15,518 nt of DNA, taken from CAYZYO01 sp964482585 (GTDB lineage Bacteria; Bacillota; Syntrophomonadia; Syntrophomonadales; Syntrophomonadaceae). Below are positions 6,914-13,770 of this stretch, one piece after another. The DNA lies in assembly GCA_964482585.1 (NCBI GenBank), contig CAYZYO010000056.1:1-15518 (forward strand), written 5' to 3'. Position numbers and translations under genes: made by a program. The notes under the pieces were generated by a model that saw nothing but the letters and a program-made list of their open reading frames with translations, did not search any database and was not told the DNA's origin. Within the stretch, counting starts at the first letter, position 1; each line of letters begins with the position of its first letter.

Positions 6914-8254
6914 CTATCTTAAGGAATTTAACGGATTTTGAAATGCTCCATATGAAAGCACCTCAAAATGTAGATGTGGTCCACTACTACGTCCTGTTGA
7001 CCCCAATCGAGCTATACCCTGTCCACGAGAGACCTTTTGTCCTACTGATGCTATAAAACTACTACAGTGTGCATATCTGGTGACAATTCCATTTCCATGA
7101 TCAACAATAATTAAATTACCATATCCTCCTGACCAGCCAGCAAAAGTAACATATCCATTATCTGCCGCTTTAAGTACTGTTCCAGTTTTCCCTCCAATAT
7201 CTAACCCGGTATGATTTGTTCCTTTATAATACTGGGTTATAGGCCCATATACCGGCCAATCTAATGCTCCTGTACCTCCTCCACGAGATGCAACCTGGAC
7301 TACCTGGGTTCCCTTAACCAAAACTCGATCTACAGCATTGCTCAAGATCTTTTCCTTAATTATTTCTCTTTCTTCAATAGTTCCATTTAACCTGGTTGCT
7401 ATATATTCTATCTGTTTTTTTCCCTCTTTTCCAGCCTGTTTAACGTTAACAGCGCGGCTGGAATTATTATCTACTATAACCCTGGTCTCATAGGGTATGT
7501 TCTCAGTTTTTTCTCCTTGAACCTTGGCAATAACATTTACATAAGGCTTGCTCTTAACAACAATCAATTCCTGCCCCAGGGAAAGGTCTTCACTTTTTAG
7601 CTTATTTGCCTGAACAATATCATCTACATACATATCATTTTTTCTAGCTATCCACCACAGGGAATCACCTTCCTGCACAATATATTTTTCTGGATTTTTG
7701 GTGCCTGTAGTTATTAACTCACGGGTTTCTTTAATTGACATTAAATCATTTACCGATACTTGTTCATCTTTAATCACTACTTTTTCTTTAAAAGATACGT
7801 CCAGTAGCTTTTCATTTTCCTCTATCTTTGCATGTTCATTTTTTAAGTTTTGTAATATTTGTTCTGCCGCTTCCTTATTCTCTACAAAAGCTATATTTTT
7901 TCCTTCGACAACAATTGCTGCTGCATTAACTTTGAAATCTAATTTTTCTTTAATCTTCTTCTGCATTTGTTGATATGGCACTATATCTTCTTTAGCAACC
8001 AGAACCGGTTTTATTTCTATTTTGTTACTTATTTCTAGTTCGTGGTTATATTTTTCTTCTTCATTTAGTTTTAACTCTTCAATAATATCATCAAAATCTG
8101 CGGTGTCCTTTACCGCTAATACGCTCTGTCCATCAATATATACCATATAGGCTGGTGCCTTAATTAAAAAAGCCCAAAACAAAAAAATAATGCCTGTGAT
8201 TAGAACTGCCCCTAACATCAGTAGCTTCTTGCTTATATTTATTTTATGTAACAT
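6914..8254 (-). CDS. Cell-wall peptidase with LysM, G5 and M23 domains
   Basis: The 446-residue protein has a membrane anchor or signal (about 9-32), a mostly helical, Lys/Glu-rich stretch (50-180), a LysM domain (about 190-234, YIVQEGDSLWWIARKNDMYV), a G5 domain (about 238-316) and a C-terminal M23 lysostaphin-like endopeptidase domain (about 330-442). The zinc ligands are visible as His348 and Asp352 in HTGLDIGG and His429 in GPHLHFEV, with His396 of YAHCSS and His427 as the remaining active-site histidines. The domain order is that of clostridial peptidoglycan endopeptidases, which bind the wall through LysM and cut cross-bridge or stem peptides. The ATG at 8254 has GGGGAGAG five to six bases upstream. 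It is followed by a terminator and lies 74 bases downstream of the SCIFF maturase gene, with no terminator between, so joint transcription is possible. Confidence 0.93.
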   Translation of the reverse strand: MLHKINISKKLLMLGAVLITGIIFLFWAFLIKAPAYMVYIDGQSVLAVKDTADFDDIIEELKLNEEEKYNHELEISNKIEIKPVLVAKEDIVPYQQMQKKIKEKLDFKVNAAAIVVEGKNIAFVENKEAAEQILQNLKNEHAKIEENEKLLDVSFKEKVVIKDEQVSVNDLMSIKETRELITTGTKNPEKYIVQEGDSLWWIARKNDMYVDDIVQANKLKSEDLSLGQELIVVKSKPYVNVIAKVQGEKTENIPYETRVIVDNNSSRAVNVKQAGKEGKKQIEYIATRLNGTIEEREIIKEKILSNAVDRVLVKGTQVVQVASRGGGTGALDWPVYGPITQYYKGTNHTGLDIGGKTGTVLKAADNGYVTFAGWSGGYGNLIIVDHGNGIVTRYAHCSSFIASVGQKVSRGQGIARLGSTGRSSGPHLHFEVLSYGAFQNPLNSLR

Positions 8255-8328
8255 TTAACTCTCCCCATATTATAGTTTTTTGTTCTCTAACCAATCAATT
8301 ATTCTATTTATACAAAACAAAATCCTGC

Positions 8329-9720
8329 TTATTGTGTCATTTTTTTATCAATTATATGTTTTTGTATGTTCAGGTAAATTGCACCTTCAATTCTTTTTTT
8401 ATGCATAATACAGCTTATATCATTTGGCTTACTTATATCTCCGTTAGCATAATAAGCACCGGCATGACATCCACCACCACAAAAAAACCTGCCCCAACAT
8501 TTCTGGCACTCCTTGTCCTTTAGTTGATTATTCTCAAATTGTATTCTAACCTCATTATCAACCTGGCCCGAATAAATGTTTCCCATATAGAATTTTTCTT
8601 CCCCTACAAATTGATGGCAGGGGTAAATATCTCCTTCGGGGGTTATTACCAGGTATTCAATCCCCGCACCACACCCGGAAATCCGTTTTGCCAGGCAAGG
8701 TCCTCTCTGGAGGTTAAGATCATAATGAAAAAAATGAATATCTTTTCCCACCACATATTCATTAAGCAGTACATCGGTTAATCGCTCATACTCTTGTAAT
8801 ACCTGAGGTAAATCTTCTTTTAAAATAGAAAAGCCATTATCCGGCCCTACTGCAGGTTCAAGCGATGTACAATCAAACCCTAAGTCAATCATATGTTTTA
8901 AGTCATAAGCAAAATCTAAATTCTTCCTGGTGAATGTCCCTCGAACATAATAACTTACCGGGCTGCTTGCTACCATTTTTTTTATCTTAGGAACTATCAG
9001 GTCATATGTTCCCTGTCCGTTATTTAATACCCGGTGACAATCGTTGGTTTCTTTTCTCCCATCCAGGCTTAAAATCATACTGATACTATTATCGTTTACC
9101 CATTTGATAATTTCATCATTCAATAATGTAGCATTGGTAGTTAAGGTAAAATTAAATCTCTTATTATGCTGCTTTTCCTTTTGCCGGCAATACTTAACTA
9201 GTTCTTTTAACATATCTACTGCTAAAAGCGGTTCTCCTCCAAAAAAATCCACCTCTAAATTCACGATCTTTCCGCTTTTTTCTACAAGAAAATCCATAGC
9301 TCTTTTTCCGGTTTCTAATGTCATAAGACAGGGCCTCATTCCGAAATCTCCCTGGCTGGCAAAGCAATAATGACATTTCATATTACATGCATGAGCAACA
9401 TTTAGACAGATAGCTTTTATATTCATTTTAGAAAAATCCACCCGGGGTGCTTCATCTGCCGAAAACAGTGCCCCTTGTTCATGTAAACTCTCAAGTTCAA
9501 TTATTACCTGCTCTATTTCATTATCCGTAAATTCTTTCAATAATTTTTGTTTAGCCGTGCTGATATCTCCCCGGCTTTCAACCATCCTATCTATCACTTT
9601 ATAGGCTATATCATCCATTATATGAATTGCTCCACTATTAACATCTAAAACTATATTCAGTTCATTCCACCTGAACAAGTGGATGTTAGCTTCAAAATCA
9701 TACGCCCCTAATGAAATCAA
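8329..9720 (-). CDS. cteB: Thioether cross-link-forming SCIFF peptide maturase (radical SAM/SPASM)
   Basis: This 463-residue radical SAM enzyme cross-links a cysteine sulfur to a residue carbon in the SCIFF peptide encoded just upstream. Residues 1-90 form a RiPP-recognition-like N-terminal domain. The 4Fe-4S/SAM site is Cys112, Cys116 and Cys119 (ACNMKCHYC), followed by GGEP at 161-164. The SPASM region carries the auxiliary-cluster cysteines at about 342, 350, 368, 405, 408, 414, 418 and 437, including CGGGCHAGAYYANGD. The length and cysteine pattern match CteB-type SCIFF maturases. The start is TTG at 9720, supported by AGGAGG eight bases upstream; the next in-frame ATG would cut into the N-terminal domain. 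A strong terminator lies between it and the peptide gene, so expression probably comes from read-through. The identification rests on both the enzyme and its peptide neighbour. Confidence 0.94.
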   Translation of the reverse strand: MISLGAYDFEANIHLFRWNELNIVLDVNSGAIHIMDDIAYKVIDRMVESRGDISTAKQKLLKEFTDNEIEQVIIELESLHEQGALFSADEAPRVDFSKMNIKAICLNVAHACNMKCHYCFASQGDFGMRPCLMTLETGKRAMDFLVEKSGKIVNLEVDFFGGEPLLAVDMLKELVKYCRQKEKQHNKRFNFTLTTNATLLNDEIIKWVNDNSISMILSLDGRKETNDCHRVLNNGQGTYDLIVPKIKKMVASSPVSYYVRGTFTRKNLDFAYDLKHMIDLGFDCTSLEPAVGPDNGFSILKEDLPQVLQEYERLTDVLLNEYVVGKDIHFFHYDLNLQRGPCLAKRISGCGAGIEYLVITPEGDIYPCHQFVGEEKFYMGNIYSGQVDNEVRIQFENNQLKDKECQKCWGRFFCGGGCHAGAYYANGDISKPNDISCIMHKKRIEGAIYLNIQKHIIDKKMTQ

Positions 9721-9752
9721 ATTAAAATCCTCCTATTACCAAAATAATAAAT

Positions 9753-9779
9753 AAAAAAAAGGGGCTTTTTGCCCCTTAT
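9753..9779 (-). terminator. Intercistronic terminator between SCIFF peptide and maturase genes
   Basis: On the minus strand AAGGGGC (9777-9771) and GCCCCTT (9765-9759) form a perfect 7-bp stem with a 5-base A loop, followed by eight T residues. It lies 12 bases beyond the SCIFF stop and 33 bases before the maturase start. No other obvious promoter fits in the short gap, so leaky termination would give much more peptide mRNA than maturase mRNA. Confidence 0.9.
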
Positions 9780-9791
9780 GTATAATAAATT

Positions 9792-9935
9792 TTACTGGTT
9801 ACGGCAAATTTGATTTCCAACAGTACATGAAGTCTTACAAGCCGATTGACATGAAGTTGCACATTCTCTGCAATTTATTTTATCTAAATCGCGTTTAAGA
9901 TTAGGTTTAACCACTGTAATAATATGCTTTTTCAT
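9792..9935 (-). CDS. cteA: SCIFF family ranthipeptide precursor (six cysteines)
   Basis: This 47-residue ORF is too short for ordinary ORF calling. It opens at ATG 9935, six bases after AGGAGG. The translation starts MKKHIITVVKPNLK and ends in a cysteine-rich block with six cysteines at 22, 25, 29, 33, 37 and 44, matching the Six-Cysteines-in-Forty-Five family, including the near-invariant core SCQSACKTSCTVGNQ (28-42). In the family the maturase forms thioether links between cysteine sulfurs and acceptor residues; the CteA precedent predicts Cys33 to Thr38 here. The N-terminal half would be the leader that binds the maturase. It lies 48 bases downstream of tRNA-Gly, on the same strand, and precedes cteB across a terminator. 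The physiological role of SCIFF peptides is not settled; signalling or quorum roles have been proposed. Confidence 0.95.
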   Translation of the reverse strand: MKKHIITVVKPNLKRDLDKINCRECATSCQSACKTSCTVGNQICRNQ

Positions 9936-9983
9936 AATTATAACCTCCTGATAATCGTTTAATCATATTGCTTTAATAATAAA

Positions 9984-10058
9984 TGGAGCGGGAAACGGGG
10001 TTCGAACCCGCGACACCCGGCTTGGGAAGCCGGTGCTCTACCACTGAGCTACTCCCGC
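9984..10058 (-). tRNA. tRNA-Gly (anticodon CCC), CCA encoded
   Basis: A complete cloverleaf can be drawn: acceptor stem GCGGGAG paired with TTCCCGC at its 3' side (one mismatch or wobble), D arm AGCTCAGTGGTAGAGC, anticodon stem CCGGC/GCCGG with loop TTCCCAA, T arm with GGGTTCGAACCC, then a T discriminator and CCA. The anticodon CCC reads GGG glycine codons. It is followed 48 bases later by the SCIFF gene on the same strand and has a good promoter upstream. Confidence 0.96.
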
Positions 10059-10068
10059 AATCATCGTT

Positions 10069-10097
10069 ATTTTATACTATTAATCTATACCCGTCAA
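10069..10097 (-). promoter_or_regulatory. Promoter for tRNA-Gly and probably the SCIFF operon
   Basis: On the minus strand TTGACG (10097-10092) and TAAAAT (10074-10069) are exactly 17 bases apart, ten bases before the first base of the tRNA. It is the only strong promoter-like pair seen upstream of the SCIFF gene in this direction after the repeat. Confidence 0.65.
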
Positions 10098-10183
10098 CTT
10101 AACTCTAAAAACTCTTTGGTCAAGCTGAATTTCCCGGGTTCCGTTTATACGCATATATTAAAATACTTTTTGCCTTTTATAAT

Positions 10184-10282
10184 GAGCATTTTGCATAATA
10201 GCTATTTTATATCACTATAACTCCAATATCTTGTCATCCTGATGCAAAGTGACATGGTGAATTTTTGAATTATGCTAAATAC
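10184..10282. repeat. MITE-like repeat, copy 2, with terminal inverted repeats
   Basis: The 99-bp element begins GAGCATTTTGCATAAT and ends ATTATGCTAAATAC, so the two ends form an imperfect 12-bp terminal inverted repeat (ATTTTGCATAAT against ATTTAGCATAAT). Its interior, read in reverse, carries the AATTCACCATGTCA and AGGATGACA blocks shared with copy 1 at 1503-1555. It codes for nothing. It sits between the two tRNA genes, ending three bases before the encoded CCA of tRNA-Asp, and so may also supply or replace the 3' processing region of that tRNA. Confidence 0.62.
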
Positions 10283-10285
10283 TAT

Positions 10286-10361
10286 TGGCGGAGCTGACGG
10301 GACTTGAACCCGCGATCTCCGGCTTGACAGGCCGGCATGTTAACCACTACACCACAGCTCC
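10286..10361 (-). tRNA. tRNA-Asp (anticodon GTC), CCA encoded
   Basis: The cloverleaf is complete: acceptor GGAGCTG/CAGCTCC, D arm with GTGTAGTGGTTAACAT, anticodon stem CCGGC/GCCGG with loop CTGTCAA, T arm with CGGGTTCAAGTCCCG, discriminator G and CCA. The anticodon GTC and G73 discriminator are both as expected for aspartate. It lies upstream of tRNA-Gly on the same strand, separated from it by the MITE-like repeat. Confidence 0.96.
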
Positions 10362-10389
10362 TACTATTAATTCTTTTTTCCTTGCGGAT

Positions 10390-10419
10390 ATTATATCTTA
10401 TTTAGCAGGATTTTTACAA
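10390..10419 (-). promoter_or_regulatory. Promoter of tRNA-Asp
   Basis: On the minus strand a perfect TATAAT (10395-10390) is preceded at 17-18 bases by TTGTAA/TGTAAA, and lies 28 bases before the tRNA. A dyad, CCATAAT-AAT-ATTATGG (10423-10439), sits just upstream of the -35 position and could be an operator. Confidence 0.55.
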
Positions 10420-10497
10420 TATCCATAATAATATTATGGTCTATATAAGGAAAGCATAAATAATATATTGGCTAAAACAATAATATGTAAGTTTACA

Positions 10498-10603
10498 TAA
10501 AGGAGGTTTTTGAGGTAATCTATGAATAGTTATCATGTTGTTTTAATAAGTGATTAAAACATTTATTTATACTTAAGATAGATTACAAGGAGGATATAAG
10601 GAA
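10498..10603 (+). promoter_or_regulatory. Structured leader of glnS with nested inverted repeats
   Basis: GTAATCTAT (10515-10523) and ATAGATTAC (10578-10586) form a perfect 9-bp inverted repeat, and inside it GTTTTAAT (10540-10547) and ATTAAAAC (10553-10560) form a perfect 8-bp hairpin with a 5-base loop. The 3' outer arm ends directly against the glnS ribosome binding site AAGGAGG (10587-10593). A second AAAGGAGG occurs at 10499-10506. The layout suggests control of ribosome access. No T-box motif (such as GGGTGG) is seen, so it is not a standard tRNA-sensing T-box. Confidence 0.5.
10522..10557 (+). CDS. Possible leader peptide ORF upstream of glnS
   Basis: An 11-codon ORF reads MNSYHVVLISD. 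GAGG lies six bases before its ATG and a fuller AAAGGAGG lies further upstream. Its start codon lies in the outer 5' arm of the leader stem and its stop in the inner hairpin, so translating it would melt both. There are no glutamine codons, so a classical glutamine attenuator is not indicated. It may equally be chance. Confidence 0.25.
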   Translation: MNSYHVVLISD

Positions 10604-12340
10604 ATGGAACTAGACCCTGCTAATAAAAATTCTCAAATAAGTACCGTTAATAAGCCAAACAATTTTATTCAGGACATTATTACTGATGATTTAAAAGCCA
10701 ATAAAAACAACGGCCGTATCCATACTCGGTTCCCACCCGAACCGAATGGATATCTTCATATTGGACATGCAAAATCTATCTGTATTAATTTTGGTCTTGC
10801 TACTGCCAATAATGGTCTTTGTAATTTACGTTTTGATGATACTAATCCGAGCAAAGAAAACCCTGAATATGTCGATTCAATCAAAGCCAATATTAAATGG
10901 CTCGGTTTTGACTGGAATAACCGGGTATTCTATGCATCTGACTATTTTGAACAATTATATGAATTTGCTGTTCAGTTAATTAAAGCAGATAAGGCTTATG
11001 TTTGTGATTTGAGTTCCCAGGAAATTAAAGATTATCGCGGGACTTTAACTGAACCGGGAAAAGAAAGTCCTTATCGTAATCGTCCGGTTGAAGAAAACCT
11101 CGACCTGTTTATAAAAATGCGATCAGGAGAGTTTGAAGATGGCTCCCGGGTCTTGAGAGCAAAAATTGATATGGCATCTCCGAATTTAAACATGCGGGAT
11201 CCGGTTCTTTACCGTATTTTAAGAGCTACCCATCACCGGACCGGTGATAAATGGTGTATTTATCCCATGTATGACTATGCTCACCCACTTTCAGATGCGC
11301 TGGAAAACATAACCCATTCCATTTGTACCCTGGAATTTGCAGACCATCGCCCATTGTATGACTGGATAATCGATAATATTGACTACCGTTCCGAAACTGT
11401 TTATAGCCGTCCCCAGCAAATCGAGTTTGCCCGGCTTAATATAAGTAATACGGTTATGAGCAAACGCAAACTCCGGGAACTGGTAGAGCAGGGTTATGTG
11501 GCCGGTTGGGATGACCCCCGTATGCCAACTATTTCAGGTTTGCGAAGGCGTGGTTATACCCCTGAATCTATCAGGGATTTTTGTGATCGCATAGGAGTTG
11601 CTAAACGAAATAGTACCGTAGACATAGCATTACTTGAACACTGTATTCGTGAAGAATTAAACTGTCGAGCACCGCGAGTTATGGCGGTTTTACGTCCTCT
11701 TAAGCTAGTTATAGATAATTACCCCGAAGATAAAGTGGAATGGTTTTCCGTTGAGAATAATCCTGAAGATAATTCAATGGGTATCAGAAAAATTCCTTTT
11801 TCCCGGGTTATTTATATTGAACAAGAGGATTTCATGGAAGAACCCCCGAAGAAATTTTTCCGATTGGCCCCTGGTCGTGAAGTAAGGCTTAAAAGTGCCT
11901 ATATAATAAAATGTGAAGATGTTGTTAAGGACAGCCAAACAGGAGAAGTAATAGAACTTCGCTGCACTTATGATCCTGAAACCCGTAGTGGAAGTCCTGC
12001 AAGTGGACGTAAAGTTAAAGGAACATTACACTGGGTTTCAGCAGCTCATGCAATAGAAGCTGAAGTGCGGTTATATGATCATCTTTTTTTAGCCGAAAAC
12101 CCGGATGCTGAGGAATCATCTGAACTAGACTATACAAAAAATATAAATCCGAAATCCTATGAGATACTTTCTCCATGCTTTTTAGAACCGGGTTTAGCTG
12201 ATGCCAAACCCGAAGCCCGCTATCAGTTTTTGCGGCAGGGCTACTTCTATGTGGATCCGGTTGATTCTTCTGAAAAGAAATTAGTATTTAATAGAATTGT
12301 GTCTTTAAGAGATACCTGGGCCAAAATAAAGAATAAATAA
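10604..12340 (+). CDS. glnS: Glutaminyl-tRNA synthetase
   Basis: The 578-residue class I synthetase charges tRNA-Gln directly with glutamine. Signature 1 is PPEPNGYLHIGHAKSI, with HIGH at 52-55. It is followed by LRFDDTNPSKE, the glutamine-enzyme stretch CTLEFADHRPLYDW, and signature 2 VMSKRKL at 284-290. The VMSKRKL form and the two C-terminal anticodon-binding beta-barrels (about 350-560) mark GlnRS rather than GluRS. It is slightly longer than the 554-residue E. coli enzyme, with about 20 extra N-terminal residues and no YqeY fusion at the C-terminus. The ATG has AAGGAGG ten bases upstream. Most Firmicutes lack this gene and make Gln-tRNA through GatCAB, so its presence suggests old lateral transfer. 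It has a structured leader and converges on the restriction-modification remnants. Confidence 0.96.
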   Translation: MELDPANKNSQISTVNKPNNFIQDIITDDLKANKNNGRIHTRFPPEPNGYLHIGHAKSICINFGLATANNGLCNLRFDDTNPSKENPEYVDSIKANIKWLGFDWNNRVFYASDYFEQLYEFAVQLIKADKAYVCDLSSQEIKDYRGTLTEPGKESPYRNRPVEENLDLFIKMRSGEFEDGSRVLRAKIDMASPNLNMRDPVLYRILRATHHRTGDKWCIYPMYDYAHPLSDALENITHSICTLEFADHRPLYDWIIDNIDYRSETVYSRPQQIEFARLNISNTVMSKRKLRELVEQGYVAGWDDPRMPTISGLRRRGYTPESIRDFCDRIGVAKRNSTVDIALLEHCIREELNCRAPRVMAVLRPLKLVIDNYPEDKVEWFSVENNPEDNSMGIRKIPFSRVIYIEQEDFMEEPPKKFFRLAPGREVRLKSAYIIKCEDVVKDSQTGEVIELRCTYDPETRSGSPASGRKVKGTLHWVSAAHAIEAEVRLYDHLFLAENPDAEESSELDYTKNINPKSYEILSPCFLEPGLADAKPEARYQFLRQGYFYVDPVDSSEKKLVFNRIVSLRDTWAKIKNK

Positions 12341-12355
12341 TAGCTTTTATCATCC

Positions 12356-12649
12356 TTAAGGCATATCGGCATTTTGCGGTCTGGCAGGGATGGAAGTACA
12401 TGCAATCTTATGCAGGCGAAGACCCGGTGAAGGCCCTTCGGTCTTAACATTCTTTACCTCATACAGCTTCTGCACTATCCACCTGGCTTTACTTTTTACC
12501 CTGCTGATGATTTCATCATCGTATAAGCCTAGTGGAGCTATAACCTTGACTCTACCAGGTGCTTCTACTGATATAGAAATGGTTTTTCTCCTGCTGTATG
12601 AAACCTCAAATTCTATAGCTGTATCTCCATATTGAAAAGATAGCTGCAT
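12356..12649 (-). pseudogene. Truncated YgjP-like (DUF45) metallopeptidase
   Basis: The start is well formed: ATG at 12649, with AAAGGAG five to six bases upstream, 19 bases after the hsdR stop. Residues 1-68 (to about 12446) match the N-terminal beta-rich part of YgjP/DUF45 zinc peptidases: FQYGDTAIEFEVSYSRRKTISISV...VKVIAP and KSKARWIVQKL. The catalytic HExxH half, which should follow for another 150 residues or so, is missing. In its place is a 29-residue unrelated tail rich in Pro and Arg that runs to a stop at 12356. A gene of this family commonly follows hsdR in type I restriction operons, which fits the upstream remnant. The truncation is at its 3' side, next to the end of glnS, and suggests a deletion boundary near 12446. 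Confidence 0.72.
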
Positions 12650-12668
12650 CGTATTCTCCTTTAATGAA

Positions 12669-13166
12669 TTACTGCGTAATGTTTTTAGCCAGCTGCAGCA
12701 GGGGCTGTACCAACTGTTTTCTCTTCTCCAGGTTAATTTGTTTAAAGTATTTTTTGGTCAGCATTAATAATATGGCTCTTTCAATATCCTGGGTCTTGGT
12801 GGGATTGGTGGTCCAGTCAATTACATAATTTTCTTTTACGATACCAGCGACATCCAGAGCGATATCTTTAGCCAGATCAATAATATCCTGGGTTATGTAT
12901 TCGGCTCCCTCTTCTGCTGCTATCCCTTCCTGCTTATCATCAGGTTCCAGCAGGTGTTTCTTTACTATTTCAAAGAAGGCAAATTCTTCTTTATTATCAA
13001 ATCCCAGGGCCTGGGCCATATCTTCCTCGCCGGTTCGGACTTCTTTATTCATGAATTCTTCCAGGCGTTTTTTGCGTTCTATCCAGTTGTTCTTGGTTTC
13101 ATCCAGTATCTTCCGGAGCTTCTCTAAGAGGCTGGTATAGTAAGCCGGATTATCATCTATCTTTAC
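12669..13166 (-). pseudogene. hsdR: C-terminal remnant of type I restriction enzyme subunit HsdR
   Basis: From about 13166 to a stop at 12669 the minus strand reads 165 residues in one frame with no proper start. It begins VKIDDNPAYYTSLLEKL and ends with VIDWTTNPTKTQDIERAILLMLTKKYFKQINLEKRKQLVQPLLQLAKN, the helical C-terminal domain (DUF3387 type) of HsdR. The helicase and nuclease parts, about 800 residues, are absent. An internal ATG at 13052 could give a 127-residue product, but no ribosome binding site supports it. The frame opens inside the hsdM start fragment, so the remnant is fused by deletion to hsdM, out of frame. It cannot act as a restriction subunit. The coding frame is otherwise undamaged, so the deletion may be fairly recent. 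Confidence 0.75.
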
Positions 13167-13200
13167 CTGATTCCAGCTGCTGCAGTGTTAATTTCTTCAT
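13153..13200 (-). pseudogene. hsdM: 5' stub of type I methyltransferase subunit hsdM at deletion junction
   Basis: An ATG at 13200 with GGAG about ten bases upstream starts MKKLTLQQLES, the standard N-terminus of clostridial HsdM (which normally continues HLW.AADILRG). After codon 11 the frame passes into hsdR-derived sequence (GKDR) and stops at 13153. The hsdR remnant continues in another frame from the same point. The joint therefore removes almost all of hsdM, any hsdS, and most of hsdR. Confidence 0.65.
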
Positions 13201-13591
13201 CTATTCACGCTCCATCTATTGTATATATCCATCTAACAAATATTTTACACCAAAATATGACAGTATTGTAATATTCCTATTCTAATTAGAACACCAGTTC
13301 CCAAAATACAGCTAAAGGAGTTAGTAAGAAGTTAGATAAGGTTTAATTAATAACCATTTTTATGGTAGGGGGAAAGCCTGAGATAAGAATCCAGGGGCCG
13401 GAGAGGTTGAAGCAGACTAGGGAGAAATATTGCCATTGTGGGCACCATTACCGCTTGGCCATCAACATAAGCTTCAACCAGCAAATTATAACTCTAAAAC
13501 TACCTCCGTCCAGCGTATTGCCCTCTGATCACATCGGTCCGCACCTCTAGATAGATAATAACCTAAAAACACCCTACTTAAGAAAAAAATA
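13201..13591. other. Non-coding region between hsdM stub and IstB remnant
   Basis: The first 100 bases are AT-rich and should hold the old hsd promoter. From about 13360 to 13560 the base composition shifts to higher GC. The minus strand reads an open stretch (VEAYVDGQAVMVPTMAIFLPSL), and the plus strand a 62-codon ORF with CHCGHHY, but neither matches a family I know and neither has a ribosome binding site. This GC-richer part lies directly after the IstB stop and may be the 3' non-coding end of the IS21-type element. Confidence 0.4.
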
Positions 13592-13743
13592 CTATTGTTG
13601 GGTGTTAAGCCATTTAAGTTTCTTTTTAGTGGTAAGAATTTCAATCTATTAATTATATAAGATTTATGGGTGAGACGGGTTATCATTGCTGCTGTCATTA
13701 GTGGATCATTTAATAAAAGGTTGGATCTGCATTTTGAACCCAT
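13592..13743 (-). pseudogene. istB: IstB (IS21 family helper ATPase) C-terminal remnant
   Basis: The minus strand reads NDPLMTAAMITRLTHKSYIIN, very close to the IstB C-terminal signature (LTAALIDRLTHRxxIL). After a break in frame it continues KKKLKWLNTQQ to a stop at 13592, matching the usual K-ET-x-WL end of IstB. The expected Asp of IDRL is Thr here (ITRL), and the NGxSYR segment between the two halves is scrambled. No Walker A or B region and no IstA are seen nearby. This is the decayed 3' end of an IS21-type element; its ORF as called (13486-13743) runs on in the wrong frame past the true end. Confidence 0.65.
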
Positions 13744-13770
13744 TTAATACTTCTGATTACCTTAAATAAA

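Noticed and set aside
9792..9935. Ferredoxin or metallothionein-like protein
   Set aside because: The cysteine spacing and the SACKTSC core are those of SCIFF, and the maturase is adjacent.
10440..10603. T-box riboswitch before glnS
   Set aside because: No GGGTGG-type T-box sequence, no Stem I features, and the leader is too short; the hairpins seen do not include a terminator with a T-run.
13362..13550. Plus-strand 62-codon ORF with CHCGHHY
   Set aside because: There is no ribosome binding site, the composition is unlike neighbouring genes, and it lies in the probable non-coding end of an IS remnant.
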